Origin: Ligula intestinalis
Taxonomy: Eukaryota > Platyhelminthes > Cestoda > Diphyllobothriidea > Diphyllobothriidae
Length of the DNA: 64,000 nucleotides
Assembly (NCBI GenBank): GCA_036362985.1
Contig: JAYGXS010000003.1
Coordinates: 83,834,753-83,898,752, forward strand
Direction: 5' to 3'
Position 1 is the stretch's first letter, and each line of letters begins with the position of its first letter. The translations under genes were made by a program, and so were the position numbers. The notes below the pieces were generated by a model that was not told the origin of the DNA, made no database searches, and saw nothing but the letters and a program-made list of their open reading frames with translations. Positions 54,550-64,000 of this stretch are shown one piece after another.

Positions 54550-54860
54550 ACTAGGATTTAAGCATGGTAGGAGAAGCTGGCAGGCTTCTCAAGACGCGGA
54601 TCGCTGAACACGGGGCAGCAGTGAGGCTAAATTATGCCAATTCTCAAGTTGCGTCTCATTCGACGAGACCCGGGAATGCATTCAAATTTGTTGAGGCCGA
54701 AATTCTCTTGAGAGATGACAATCGGGTGAGCCGAGAATTAATTTAGTCATGGTTCACGGGTCCCCAATCCATCAACAAATGCAACGATTTACCCAATTCA
54801 CATTCGAAGTTGAGACTAAATTCAGCCAAAGCAAATTGCCGCACGGAAAACAGACAGGTT
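54550..54860 (+). mobile_element. Penelope-like GIY-YIG fragment
   Basis: The plus-strand frame at 54,564-54,746 reads VGEAGRLLKTRIAEHGAAV, the second half of a GIY-YIG motif with its conserved Arg and His, then DDNRVSRELI and stop. A frame-shifted continuation gives the tail to about 54,860. The first Tyr-containing half and the reverse transcriptase are absent. It precedes the ribozyme-like motif by about 160 bp, which supports attributing that motif to the Penelope-like family. Confidence 0.7.
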
Positions 54861-55020
54861 ACTTTATCATCTTACGCCAACACCGCAAGGCCAGATGTTC
54901 ATGGCTGACGCGACGAATCAGAACACACTCAGCGCATTTATCGATTTTTTTCTGTATGTTTAAATTTTACGGCGGAACCCTGGCACATACAAACTGTTTC
55001 TGCTACTGTTCTGTGAGTAC

Positions 55021-55062
55021 GTCTCGAAAGATGAATTCGCGACGGAGTTCGAAACGTCAGGC
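55021..55062 (+). ncRNA. Hammerhead-ribozyme-like motif, copy c
   Basis: Plus strand: GTCT, CGAAAGATGA where CTGATGA is expected, about 14 nt, TTC, GAAACGTC, AGGC. The GTCT/AGGC pairing, the second core box and the GTC cleavage triplet match the copy at 9,527-9,568. The next 40 bases match that copy too (GCAAATAAACATAGTGTCCC against the same text with three changes). The damaged first core box makes activity unlikely. Confidence 0.45.
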
Positions 55063-55979
55063 AAATAAACATAGTGTCCCAGCGATCGAGTTTTCTTCTA
55101 GGTCATAGTTTGTCAAATACTATTTACCACCGTTAGCTTTAGGGATTAATATCATGCAAAACAGGCTTTACATGTGCGTCTTTTTCACACCAACGGGTCT
55201 GGTCCCATTTACTAAGTAAGGTCACACTTACGTCAACTTACACACCAGCCTATATCAAGGTATACAATCCAAAAATTCTGATGTAGTAAGTTGACATTCA
55301 AGCGGGATTCTCTGTGCCGTCAATCAAGATTTCACCAAATGGTCAGCAGGAAAGTAGTCACTCGTACATAATGTCGGTGAAGCTATCTAGTGAAACAGCC
55401 ACCAATTACAGGAGAGAGAGAGAGAGCGGGAGGTGTGTAGGTGATCAGTGCTGTAAAGGCCATCGATCCTGTAGCTTTTCCCAAGTAAGAGCCGTTTGGT
55501 TGAACGCGGGCTTTGCCGCTGACTTGTATCTTCAGTCTGACCGTCTTTGACACAGTTGGGTTGGAGCGGGTCTACAGGTCTTCGTATAATGTTTTCCATC
55601 GTGGGCGATGGTTGCCAATTTGGCCTTGTTGGGCGGCTGTGATTCACTTCATCAGGCGGTTCAATACTCACACCAACTGTCCTTCTTAATGGTGAAAACA
55701 ACTCACTGCACTGGCCTTTGACTTCCGTACCATGGGGGCTATATCCGGCACAATCGGGTTTCACCGACAGTCGTGGTGTCCAATTTGTAAAACCAAGACA
55801 TCTCATGATTTGAGCATTAGATTGGAGATGGAGGACATGCGTATGTCCAGCGCACCTCAGTCACACGTACTTAGAATGAATGCTCACACAGACTTTTTGG
55901 GGATGTCATAATGAAGAAATCAAAAATATTTGGGGGCTTCTATATAGCCATCAAATAAGCAAATATCTGTGTAACTCTG

Positions 55980-56280
55980 GCTGAAAACAACGCAATGTTC
56001 ATGCCGATAGCATTGCCGATGAGAGTGCATCTGCCTGACGTATCTTTGCTATAGAATGGTAGCTGATGTCGAAGTCGTAACCCAGCAGCATAGTTGCCCG
56101 TCACTAAAGACCATTTGCCGAGCACACAGTAATGCTTTTTTTCGAGGCGAAGATAGCAAGAAGAGGCTTGTGGTTCGTGCGAATGGTGAAATGATGATCA
56201 TAAAGCATAATGTGAAACTTCTTTATAGCATTAATGGCAACCAGAGTTATCAACAGCTAGCTGCTGTCCTGACACAAGAA
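55980..56280 (-). mobile_element. Ty3/Gypsy RNase H fragment
   Basis: On the minus strand AIKKFHIMLYDHHF, then NHKPLLAIFASKK (56,240-56,130) and, after a frameshift, LGYDFDISYHSIAKIRQ followed by ADALS (to about 55,990). These are the RNase H motifs of Gypsy polyproteins, with the usual T-D-H-K-P-L box here N-H-K-P-L, so the catalytic Asp before His is lost. It lies beside the right end of the class B duplication. Confidence 0.65.
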
Positions 56281-56749
56281 GGATCCCCAAATCACAAGTC
56301 TGAGAAGACTAAATTAATTGGAATAAATTTACTGCGCTCAAGTAGCTTTACAGTAGCTGCTGAAAGCGCCGCGTACAGAAGCCAGTCGAGATGGTGTGAA
56401 AAAGTATTGATGTGCGTGGGCTTAGCGAACCTCTTCAGTCATCAGCCAATCAGGAAAGGGTGCAGGTGTTGGCATCAGTACTCGCGAGGAATGGATTTGC
56501 TTCAGACGTAAGCACGTTGACAGTGGGGGGTGCAAAAGTACCAGAGCGTACAGTGGTAAAGGGACGACTCAGCGCTGGGTGCGCGGGTAGGCAAAGTTTC
56601 GGAGGACGAGGAGGAGGTAAGTACGTGTACTACCGAATACAGGTTGCCACAAAACCCCGCTTATAGACCGAAGGGTGGCGTAAAACGACGACAGAGGATA
56701 TGCTAAGGTCTAGAAGGTTCGGCATTTTCAGATACTTCCTACTCAGATA
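56281..56749. other. No recognisable feature
   Basis: A Gly-rich open frame on the plus strand (56,412-56,666) has no motif that I recognise. The stretch may be upstream Gypsy sequence in decayed form. Confidence 0.4.
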
Positions 56750-57135
56750 GATGTAAGATAACGAAACTGAAATTTATTTGGGTCAGGAGACTGAAAGCAG
56801 GGTTTTGTCTCCTGTTTCGCCTTGATAATAGCTCAAAGCTCCCCAAGATTTCTGTCCTTGCTCCCGTTACTCGCCCTTACAACCTAAGAAATTCAACGTT
56901 GATTATACCTCCTCCTACTTCTTCCTTTTCTTTACGATCTCTATTTTTTGCTTCTTGGTATAGCTATCTTTGGAATAATTTGCCAATTGATATTCGGACG
57001 TTGATAAGTCTATGTGCATTCAAGCGAAGACTGCCCATTTATCTTAACACTGAATCTATTTAACTTTTTTTCCTCATCTTTTCCGGGCAGCTTTCTCCAC
57101 GATCCCGAGAAAGGACCATCGGGAATTTAGGATCC
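56750..57135 (+). mobile_element. CR1 lineage B 3' fragment
   Basis: Plus strand C-terminal part: LKFIWVRRLKAGFCLLFRL, then LWNNLPIDIRTLISLCAF, a stop after LNTESI, and the untranslated or frame-shifted end FLHDPEKGPSGI plus stop at about 57,129. The same end occurs at 58,184 (-), which makes these two closely related copies. 5'-truncated. Confidence 0.8.
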
Positions 57136-58183
57136 CTTCTTGAAACTATCTTTCTCTGACTCGTGTCCCCCGGAATCAGGACGCAGTCTTGACGGCTGTC
57201 GTTTCGTTGGTCGTCAACCATCATCAGGGCCTTATATTTGGTCGCATCTCAGACATCCCCAACGATGGTCTTGTAGATTTGATGGACTTTTGGATCTCAT
57301 GCGGTGGTGCCCATCACGATCATAAACTGATGGATTCCCTATGTTCTATTATGCCGCACTGGTTTGGGAACCCGAGTGTAGTGCCGGGAACCGTCTATAC
57401 CAGTAATGTTTCGTTTACACCTATTGTTCTGCCCCATGCTCAGCTTCAACTGAGGTTGCTTCCAAGCCTTCCCCCTACTAACAGAGGCAGAAGGTATCAG
57501 AATACATAGTCAGAATATAGATAACGATATGGCTCATCTGTGTGTGCCCTTGAATTTCACTTTCCGCATGACACTGCTAAATTCATTTTTTTCGAATCGA
57601 ACAAATTCGCTTCTAAACAGTTATACTCGTTTTAAATCTATAGTCTTCGGATACTGTTTGTTAAACCAATTATTTCTAGTACTTCATGTAATCGAATTGT
57701 TGGTTTATTTGGAATTCGGAATTTATAATTTTCAGCGCCAGTACGGCACTATCTATACAAAGTTAATTTCGAAAAAAATAAAAATTCAAAAAATAATTTG
57801 ACAATATGTGCAAGTAGACGTAGAAAGTCGTAATAATGTCAGCAGAAATTGTCCTTTTGGGGCAACATTTAGCAATGTTTTGCAGGTAATTTTGAACTAA
57901 AAACGAAAAATTATGGCAGTTAAAAAAACTCTTACAGTGAGAATGGAGACAGTGTTTAACGGGCCTCCATGTTCAAAAAGTGTGCAAGAGAAAAAACTGC
58001 TTAGGAAGATAGTAGTAGAGCAAAAATAGGTGTGGGTGGTCTGATAAAGGTGAGTATTCAACGAAACTACAGCATTTTAGACTGAGTACTTCTGCGTGGC
58101 TTCGTGTGATTCAGTGGTGGTTAATGGAAACATCTAGGTTCTCGGGGGACACGAGGCAGAGAGAATAGTTTCAAGCGAATCTT
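57136..58183. other. No recognisable gene; probable CR1 3' untranslated region at left
   Basis: About 57,140-57,330 shares wording (GGTCGCATCTC, CATGG/GATGG) with 50,180-50,400 and may be the lineage B 3' untranslated region. The rest, AT-rich to 57,830, shows no support for a gene. Confidence 0.45.
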
Positions 58184-58995
58184 CTAAATTCCCGATGGTC
58201 CTTTCTCGGGGTCATGGAGAAAGCTGCTCGGAAAAGATGAGGAGAATAGAAGGTTAATAGAGTCAGTGTTAAGATAATTGTGCAGTCTCTGTTTGAAAGC
58301 AGACAATCTAGTTAACGACCTAATTTCGATTGGCAAGTTATTCCAAAGAAAGCTATATCTGGAAGCAAAAAACAAAGAGCGTTTACATGAGGAAGATGCA
58401 GGAGGGGGTTTAACAAGTGCCGAGTTTCTTAGGTTGTAGGGACGGCTGACGGGGGTAATGACAGAAGTCCTGGGTAAATTTGTGCAATTAGTAAGCCGAA
58501 AAAGGAGACAAAAGCCTGCTTCCAATCTCCTGACCCAAAGGAACCTTAGTTTTGTTAATTGACACCTATTTGAGTAGCAAGTATTAGAAGCTGTCGGATA
58601 CAGCAGTTTTCGTGTGAAATTTTTTTGAATTTGTTCAATTTTTGAACGGCTACCTTCATTCATGAGACCGAAAAAGGGGCAAAAGTATTCTAAGATGGGG
58701 AGCACGAACATACGATAAAGTCTTAATTTCATTTCAGGAAGATAGAAATTATACGAGATAAAGCCGAAAATCTGTGCGGCTTTGGCTGTTATTCTATCGG
58801 CGTGAGGAGAAAGGTTTAATTTATTGGTGTAGCTTAATCCTAGGTCCTTGATACTGGAACATTCAGTCATTGGGTAACCTTGAAAAATAACAGGTTGCGG
58901 CAGCCTTTCAGGCCCAAAGCACACATATCGGCACTTAGAAGGTGAGAACTCCATCTGCCATGTTGAGATCCACGTCGAAAGAGCGTGCAGATCAG
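58184..58995 (-). mobile_element. CR1 lineage B fragment, open across the thumb and C-terminus
   Basis: On the minus strand an uninterrupted frame runs from about 58,990 (TWISTWQMEFSPSKC) through IKDLGLSYTNKLNLSPHAD, FGFISYNFYLPEMKLRLYRM, LEYFCPFFGLMNE and FLWVRRLEAGFCLLFRL to EKGPSGI and stop. This is the thumb and C-terminal domain downstream of the catalytic palm. It is the best preserved CR1 segment in the window, but it is 5'-truncated before FADD. At its 5' edge lies a plus-strand CR1-like 3' end (59,002-59,037). Confidence 0.85.
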
Positions 58996-59001
58996 AATGA
59001 T

Positions 59002-59037
59002 GAGGCCCATTGGGCCTGAAATGTACAACTTATTATT
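59002..59037 (+). repeat. CR1-like 3' terminal hairpin and tail, plus orientation
   Basis: GATGAGGCCCATTGGGCCTG followed by AAATGTACAACTTATTATTA parallels GACGAGGCCCTCCGGGCCTA followed by AAATATAAAATTTATTTATT at 50,872-50,915. Both hold the palindrome AGGCCC-N-GGGCCT before an AT-rich tail, so this is probably the 3' tip of a further CR1 or of a SINE that borrows its end. Confidence 0.55.
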
Positions 59038-59279
59038 AGAAGAAATGTGATACTAATCGATCAGAGGAGTGAACGCAAAATCCACTGCGAGTACTGATAG
59101 CAGCAGGAATAGTGGGGAATCACTAAATATTTGTAACGGTTGTTGAAGGTGAGGTAGTAGATGGGGGTTGGGAAACTGAAAAAAAGCGGATTTACATAGG
59201 TTAATGGAATAGCGGGGATGGAGGAGGAAGTAGGAGGAAGGAGCACGGGATGGAGAAACATGGGGTCGGGAATCAGCAC

Positions 59280-60040
59280 ATGTTTGTCCTGGTGGCAGAT
59301 TTAGTGGCTCCTCCGTAACAGCGGACTTGACTCAATCAATGATGACCACATCCTTCTTGTCTCCATGAAGGATCCAGCAGGTCTTGGTATTGCAGGCGAG
59401 AACACGGAACGATCCTTCTCAGTGCGGCTCCAGGGGTTTCCGCACCCAGTCGCAGCGCACAAATATATGAGTGCAGTGGGCCAGGCCTTTCTCGACATAA
59501 AGATCGGTCGTTGGAGTACGAGGCTGGACCGGGAAAAAGGATCACAAAGATTACGAAGACGATGTACAAAAATAGCTGAGTTTCTCTTCGGGACCGAGTG
59601 GAGTGTATTGACTGTCGTGCCTTGCAAACGGAGAGTTGTGTCAAACGCCAGCTCGGCCGCACTGTAATCCAAACCCGAATTTAGTGCAGATAGGATCACT
59701 AAGAGGATAAGAGGCAGGTTGTCTGACAAGTTGCCTGGATTTTTTGCAGCTCACAAGAAAGCCTTGAGTTGCCGATGATTATTCAACCATACCATTAGCA
59801 GCAGGATTGTAGGCTGTCGTCCGGATGCGAGTGCATGAGAAAGATGCTGAAAAGATCAGACTCGATATGGGTGCCGCGATAAGTAGATGGCGCACCAAAA
59901 GTGGCGCCCCAACGACTGACAAAGACTTTGGCTATGGTTTCTGCCTTAATGTTTGGCAAAAGAATGGTTTCGGCCCAGCGAGCTCAATCTGCCTCACCGC
60001 TTCTTGTCCACATCTACTATTCGTAACATACAGGCTTCCT
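59280..60040 (-). mobile_element. Ty3/Gypsy integrase fragment
   Basis: On the minus strand the integrase core (AKVFVSRWGATFGAPSTY, then HIESDLF, and TTAYNPAANGMVE near 59,800 in shifting frames) is followed by the C-terminal domain (PLILLVILSALNSGLDYSAA and HIFV-like and EGSFRV-like stretches, then the SIDR-like region near 59,340). Integrase inserts the cDNA. The position of the second catalytic Asp (usually in D-R-G) reads Y-R-G, and frames break repeatedly. CsRn1-like Gypsy group. Confidence 0.7.
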
Positions 60041-60910
60041 CACACCGAATTACTCGTTCTTCTGCTTCCATTGTTAAACAGAGAAGTTACGGCAACTGAG
60101 TCCATCGAGCGTAGTTAGAATTCAAGAACATGTTATTGAAGTTAGAAATGGCCTTTAGACGTTCAGTTTTGATAATTAAAGCAAGACGCTTGAGGAGACT
60201 GACTGACTCGCAGCAGAAAAGAGTCCAAAACAAGAATGTGCTACAGTAAGGACTGACTATAAAGGTGTGATGGAAATACGGTCATATGAGCGTGCCACAA
60301 ATCCGCAATTTCAGAAGAAATTTGCAGAGGCTGCTTTTTGTTTTTCTAAACCGCGGATAGTGAGCATGTTGTTACCCGCGTAAGAGAAAAAAAGGTGAAG
60401 GGTATGTCGAAGGAAAACGAGCCGCGGAACTTCAGTAGGCTACCACAATCAGAAAAGTGAGTTTTTAAGATGAAGGTAAAGTAATATCAAGGCCTGTAAT
60501 GCTGATGGCATTTGGGATTATTTAAATGGGAAAAACAGATAGGTTATAAATCTTGCGGCTAAAGAAAACTGAACCCGTCAAATTAGGCACCTTATCAGGA
60601 GCTTGCAGTGTTGGCGTACCCTTAATTTTGTTGGTTGTTTAACTGACCAGAGTGATCAATTAATGACTGAATACCACCTTTCCGAACCGAATTAAGAACA
60701 AGGATTATGTAAACGGAGACAGCAGATGGTTCAGAAGCCTTGCGACTAAAGTAGATTGGAAGTTCCTCTATAGAGGAACGGGGACGGGCTGGATTGAGAA
60801 TGACTGTTAGCGTTAATTTGATGAGGTGCGCAGTCTCCGGTCCAAATATATGTGCCTCCTACCTTTCGGTATTTGTAGAACTCCAAATGACGTGGATAGA
60901 TTTAACGAAA
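60041..60910. other. No recognisable feature
   Basis: Open frames are short and unremarkable on both strands. I cannot assign it; it may hold the decayed upstream part of the Gypsy piece. Confidence 0.45.
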
Positions 60911-60922
60911 GTCAATGGACAT
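60911..60922. repeat. Target-site duplication, left
   Basis: GTCAATGGACAT lies directly before the reversed RTE tail (ACTTACTTACTTGTAC) and is repeated exactly at 63,376-63,387, right where RTE similarity stops. Confidence 0.85.
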
Positions 60923-63375
60923 ACTTACTTACTTGTACTTGTTACGGCTGTGATCATGCCTGATCTAGCCGGCCTCAATGATGTCACGAACGGTACCTCT
61001 CCATGCGTGGCGATTGGCGGCAGCGGATCTCGAAATCTCCACCCAGTCCCTTCTCCAGCGACGGAGGCCGAAGATAGAAGGTCCAAGAACTGCTTCCATG
61101 TCTTGACGGACGGTATCTAGCCAGGTCTTCAGTTGCCCTCCTCTTTGACGTTTCCAGGTGGGCTGCGGTGCCGGGTCGAAGGCAGCATAGGTAAGCTCGT
61201 GGGGCGAACGACGGAGAACGTGTCCAAACCACCTCAGTCGCCTTTCTTGAATGGTCTGAGATATCCTCGTGATACGATCGCAGCGGATGCGGACTGTCTC
61301 ATTTGAGATGAAGTTGCTATACTTAACTCGCAGGATCTTCCTCAGGCCCTGGTGGGAAAAGACCTCCAGTTTTCGCTCATCTTCAGCACGCACAGCCCAG
61401 CATTCACATCCATAGAGGAGGACTGACCGGATGGATGCACGGTATACACGAATCTTCGTGGCGATGGAGATGTCACGTCGGATCCATAGGCGCTTTCGAA
61501 GGATTGAGAAAACCCAGCGAGCAGCATCGATACGGGAGACAATGTCGTCCTTGCTCTGCCCATTCGGTAGCAGCCTCGCTCCGAGGTATTTCAAGCCGTC
61601 TACTTCTTCAAGTTGATGGCCATTAATCCTCAAGGGTGCCGTTTCCTGGTCAGGAATGCAGCTCGAGAACAAATTCGTCTTTCCGGAATTTATGGACACG
61701 CCTACCGACATAGCGATTTCATTTAACCGTGACACTACTGACTGTAGACCATCAAAGTTTGAGGCTAACAGTGCAATATCATCGGCGTAGTCAAGATCAG
61801 TAAGTCGGCGTCCGGGTGCAAGTTCAACACCGTCCTCTTCATGTACGGCTTTGCCGAGAATCCAGTCAATGACGTAGTTAAACAGAATGGGCGAAAGAAC
61901 GCAGCCCTGTCGGACACCAGACTGGATATCGAACGACTGAGAGAGATTGTTGTGGACCAGGACTCGTGCGGTGGTAGACCGATAGTAGGCCTTAATCATC
62001 GCTATGAGTTTGGTCGGCATTCCATCCAGTTCCATTATTCGCCACAGGGACTCACGATGGATGGAATCGAATGTGGTGGCAAAGTCAACCAAGAAAACGG
62101 CCGTCGGTTGCTGGTAGCTATGGTGGAATTCTAAAGTGCGCCTCAGAGTGAATATCTGATCCGCGCATCCACGCTCAGCTCGGAATCCGGCTTGGTTGGG
62201 TCGTGTCCTGGAGTCACATACAGACTGAAAGTGCCGGTGAAGAACAACAGCGAAGGTCTTTGCAGCAACATCGATAAAAATTATGCCACGGTGGTTCTAG
62301 CACCTCGTCTTATCTCCCTTCGTGTGGACAGGTACCAGGATATCTGAGCCCCAGTCATCGGCAACAGCCTCTTCTGGCCACGCCTGTACAGTCACCAAAT
62401 GAAGCCGAGGAGTCAAGGTGTCGCCACTGGACTTGTAGATTTCTGCAGGAATACCGTCCTCTCCGCACGCCTTGTTGTTGCGTAGCCTCTGCATTGCATC
62501 GGTAACTTCGTCTGCGGAAGGGAGGTCACACTACACTGCGTAGGCAGGAGAGGGTTGAAACTCCGCTGTGGAGGAGAGGGAGGGTGTGATGGGTTGTTCA
62601 TCAAAGTTGAGGAGGTGTTCGAAGTGTTCACGCCAGCGATAGACCTTGGCCGAGTTGTCAGCAATAAAACCTCCATTCACATCGCGAACAGAACCACAGA
62701 GTGTCAAGGGCTTACCACTAACCTGGCGTATGATTTGGTACAATTTTCGGGTGTCACCAACATTAGAAGCCTGCTCCATAGAAGTCGCCGTTTCGGACCA
62801 ATACTTCTGCCGATCATCTCTAGCCGACTTTGCTGTCAGCTTTCGAAGTTGGCGGAAAGACGCATCGTTCCGGGACCTGGCTCGAGTCGTCTCGGCCGAT
62901 AGCTGCAGGGTTCTTCCGCTGATCCAATCACTGCGGTGCCGCTGAGTGAATCCGAGAATCTTCTCAGCTGCCCCATAGATGGCTGTCTTCAGTGATGGCC
63001 ACTTGCTACGGCCATCGTTGTCAGCCTGGGTTATTAGACGGGACTGGATTTCTGTGCTTAAAGCCTCGGTAGTGTTGGTTTGCCGGAGCTTTGCGACATC
63101 AAGGCGTCTCGCACGTGGCAATTTGGGCACAGATGAGAGGTGAACCTTCAGGCGCGTGCGAACGAGAACATGGTCAGACCCGTGGACGTTACCAGTTTAG
63201 GCACCTCGCATCGACCTGCTATCGTGGACCCAGCTGCGAAACCGTGAGCCAACTAGAATGTAATCGATCTGACCATTGTCCGTTCGAGAGCCAAGCCCAA
63301 AACGACCAAGAAGGTGGCTGTTTGTCGGGTCACCGGGCCCAGTCCGGCCCTTCCAGTCCCCGGCAACAATTAGCA
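60923..63375 (-). mobile_element. RTE-type non-LTR retrotransposon, 5'-truncated, three nonsense codons
   Basis: A 2,453-bp insertion on the minus strand. One reading frame runs from the first bases (LLIVAGDWKGRTG, the end of the AP endonuclease with QIDYILVGSRFR and GSDHVLVRT) through a linker (63,130-62,534), the reverse transcriptase (ACGEDGIPAE, NQAGFRAERGCADQ, FLVDFATTFDSIHRES, GVRQGCVLSPILFN, catalytic YADD at 61,778-61,789) and a C-terminal domain (RRLRWFGHVLRR) to the stop at 60,965. The frame is interrupted only by stop codons at 63,197-63,199, 62,531-62,533 and 62,297-62,299. The tail holds AAGT repeats. It is flanked by a 12-bp target-site duplication. Full-length RTE elements would include the first half of the endonuclease. 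Confidence 0.9.
60965..63374 (-). pseudogene. RTE polyprotein (endonuclease remnant, reverse transcriptase, C-terminal domain)
   Basis: The polyprotein copies the element RNA into DNA at a nick made by its own endonuclease. About 800 codons remain in a single frame with no frameshift, which is remarkable beside its neighbours. The last open part (62,092-60,965, 375 residues) has every reverse transcriptase box from the first Asp region (VDFATTFDS) to YADD. It starts inside the endonuclease because of 5' truncation, so no native start codon is present. Few lesions imply a younger insertion than the other elements here. Confidence 0.85.
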
Positions 63376-63387
63376 GTCAATGGACAT
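63376..63387. repeat. Target-site duplication, right
   Basis: Exact second copy of GTCAATGGACAT, adjoining the 5'-truncated end of the RTE element. Confidence 0.85.
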
Positions 63388-63439
63388 GAGTAAGTATGAT
63401 GGAAAACGGTGTTGGTGTGTGTCGTAGCCCATAGTTGGA

Positions 63440-63645
63440 TCAGGAATCCCCGCCGGAATCCAAACTAGGAGTAGTTGGGAGACGTAGAAAAGCCGCGACC
63501 TCGGCCGGCTTGAGCCAAAGGTCCGCGGGAGTGAGGTGAGTGCCTGGTCGGGAACTGCAGGCGAACAGATGCTGACGGTCATACGGAGAAGCGCCGCAGT
63601 CGGGACTGCAGTCGGATGTGGACGGTTCCATCCGATGTTGATCCT
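63440..63645 (-). mobile_element. Jockey-type 3' coding end
   Basis: On the minus strand a short frame holds C-x3-C (CSPDCGASPYD), LFACSSRPGTHLTPADLW and LKPAEVAAFL, which correspond to the Cys-His-rich terminal motif and LTPEDLW-like ending found in the Jockey copy at 36.5 kb (LFNCPAKPTDLTP). It ends at a stop near 63,440. The RTE element above inserted just downstream of it, in its presumed 3' untranslated region. Confidence 0.65.
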
Positions 63646-64000
63646 AGGGATGGTGGTGGTGTCGCAGGGTGGCGGTGGTCAACCAGTCTTTCGCTGGTGC
63701 TGTCGGTAGTGAGACGGTTATGCGTGAGAAATCGACAGTTACTCATCCTGATTTATGCTCACTGGTGCTAAATCCCGATGGTTTCGTAGGTTATAAAGAG
63801 CTTAGTAGGTGGTGAGATACAAATCGGAAATTCGATTGCAGATGGATGTAGGATCTGGTTGGTTGTCAGCATGGCAGGGAAATGGGTCTTGAAGTGCGTA
63901 AACGATTGTCTGATTAAGATTATTGGCAAATCGATCGGACGCCCCGTTACTTACTGCTATCGCGCACAGGTGTGTATTGACGTTGCTCTTGCCGTGTTCC
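63646..64000. other. No recognisable feature
   Basis: Probably upstream Jockey sequence in decayed form, but no domain is readable up to the window edge. Confidence 0.4.

Larger units (their letters stand above)
52390..55950 (+). repeat. Segmental duplication, class B finger unit, copy 2 (decayed)
   Basis: Partner of 2,480-5,750. The left edge is near 52,390, where CTTGTCATCTA, GATCAGTGTTGTGTTACTT and GGCGTCTTCGTC parallel 2,490-2,600. The finger exon homologue is at 53,069-53,154. A Penelope-like piece and a ribozyme-like motif (54.5-55.1 kb) are present here and absent from copy 1, and the right part (about 55,330-55,950) matches 5,300-5,700. It lacks the MITE found in copy 1. Confidence 0.7.

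Overview
This window is eukaryotic. The codon-by-codon picture is one of very short exons in long introns, flanked by GT/AG splice sites, inside a dense bed of retrotransposon debris. It holds non-LTR retrotransposons of RTE, CR1 and Jockey type, Penelope-like elements with GIY-YIG domains, Ty3/Gypsy LTR elements with a tRNA-Trp-like primer site, tRNA-derived SINEs and pogo-like inverted-repeat elements. This mixture fits a flatworm (Platyhelminthes). The RTE and CR1 protein style resembles what I recall from diphyllobothriid tapeworms, but the species is an inference. Three runs of N (18,797-18,806, 28,903-28,912 and 44,615-45,541) show a draft assembly.

The only convincing host coding material is a set of tiny exons that each encode exactly one C2H2 zinc finger. 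Three lie on the + strand (1,380-3,150). Seven intact ones lie on the - strand (39,230 down to 27,031), and two more copies (25.7 kb - and 53.1 kb +) are broken. All intact exons are 87 nt (one is 84 nt). All start two bases into a codon and end one base into a codon, so any subset joins in frame, and every junction restores a seven-residue H-to-C linker, the spacing of classical tandem fingers. Upstream on the - strand, three further exon-like open segments (41,726-41,216) with matching phases could supply a basic, Ser/Pro-rich N-terminal part.

The finger exons have multiplied by duplication of exon plus intron. The block 2.48-5.75 kb (+) recurs at 52.4-55.95 kb (+), and in inverted orientation around 28.4-21.9 kb (-). 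A second unit at 30.8-33.65 kb recurs at 37.2-40.0 kb. The + and - finger sets therefore face each other tail to tail across about 20 kb of transposons.

Layout: 1.4-5.75 kb + finger block with a MITE; 6.9-8.6 kb inverted Penelope-like copies; 8.7-12 kb Gypsy LTR, primer sites and an antisense Gypsy pol piece; 12.4-15.5 kb CR1 with its reverse transcriptase core deleted; 16.2-18.5 kb Gypsy element lacking most of pol; 18.6-20 kb ribozyme-like repeat and CR1; 21.9-39.3 kb - finger gene interrupted by Penelope, SINE, pogo-like and Jockey insertions; 41.2-41.7 kb candidate N-terminal exons; 44.6-45.5 kb gap; 45.5-52.4 kb CR1 and RTE pieces, including an RTE-CR1 chimera; 52.4-56 kb degraded finger block; 56-64 kb CR1, Gypsy and an RTE copy with a 12-bp target-site duplication.

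No rRNA, tRNA gene, CRISPR or bacterial-style operon is present. Nothing in the transposons looks intact: every reading frame longer than a domain carries stops, frameshifts or truncations.
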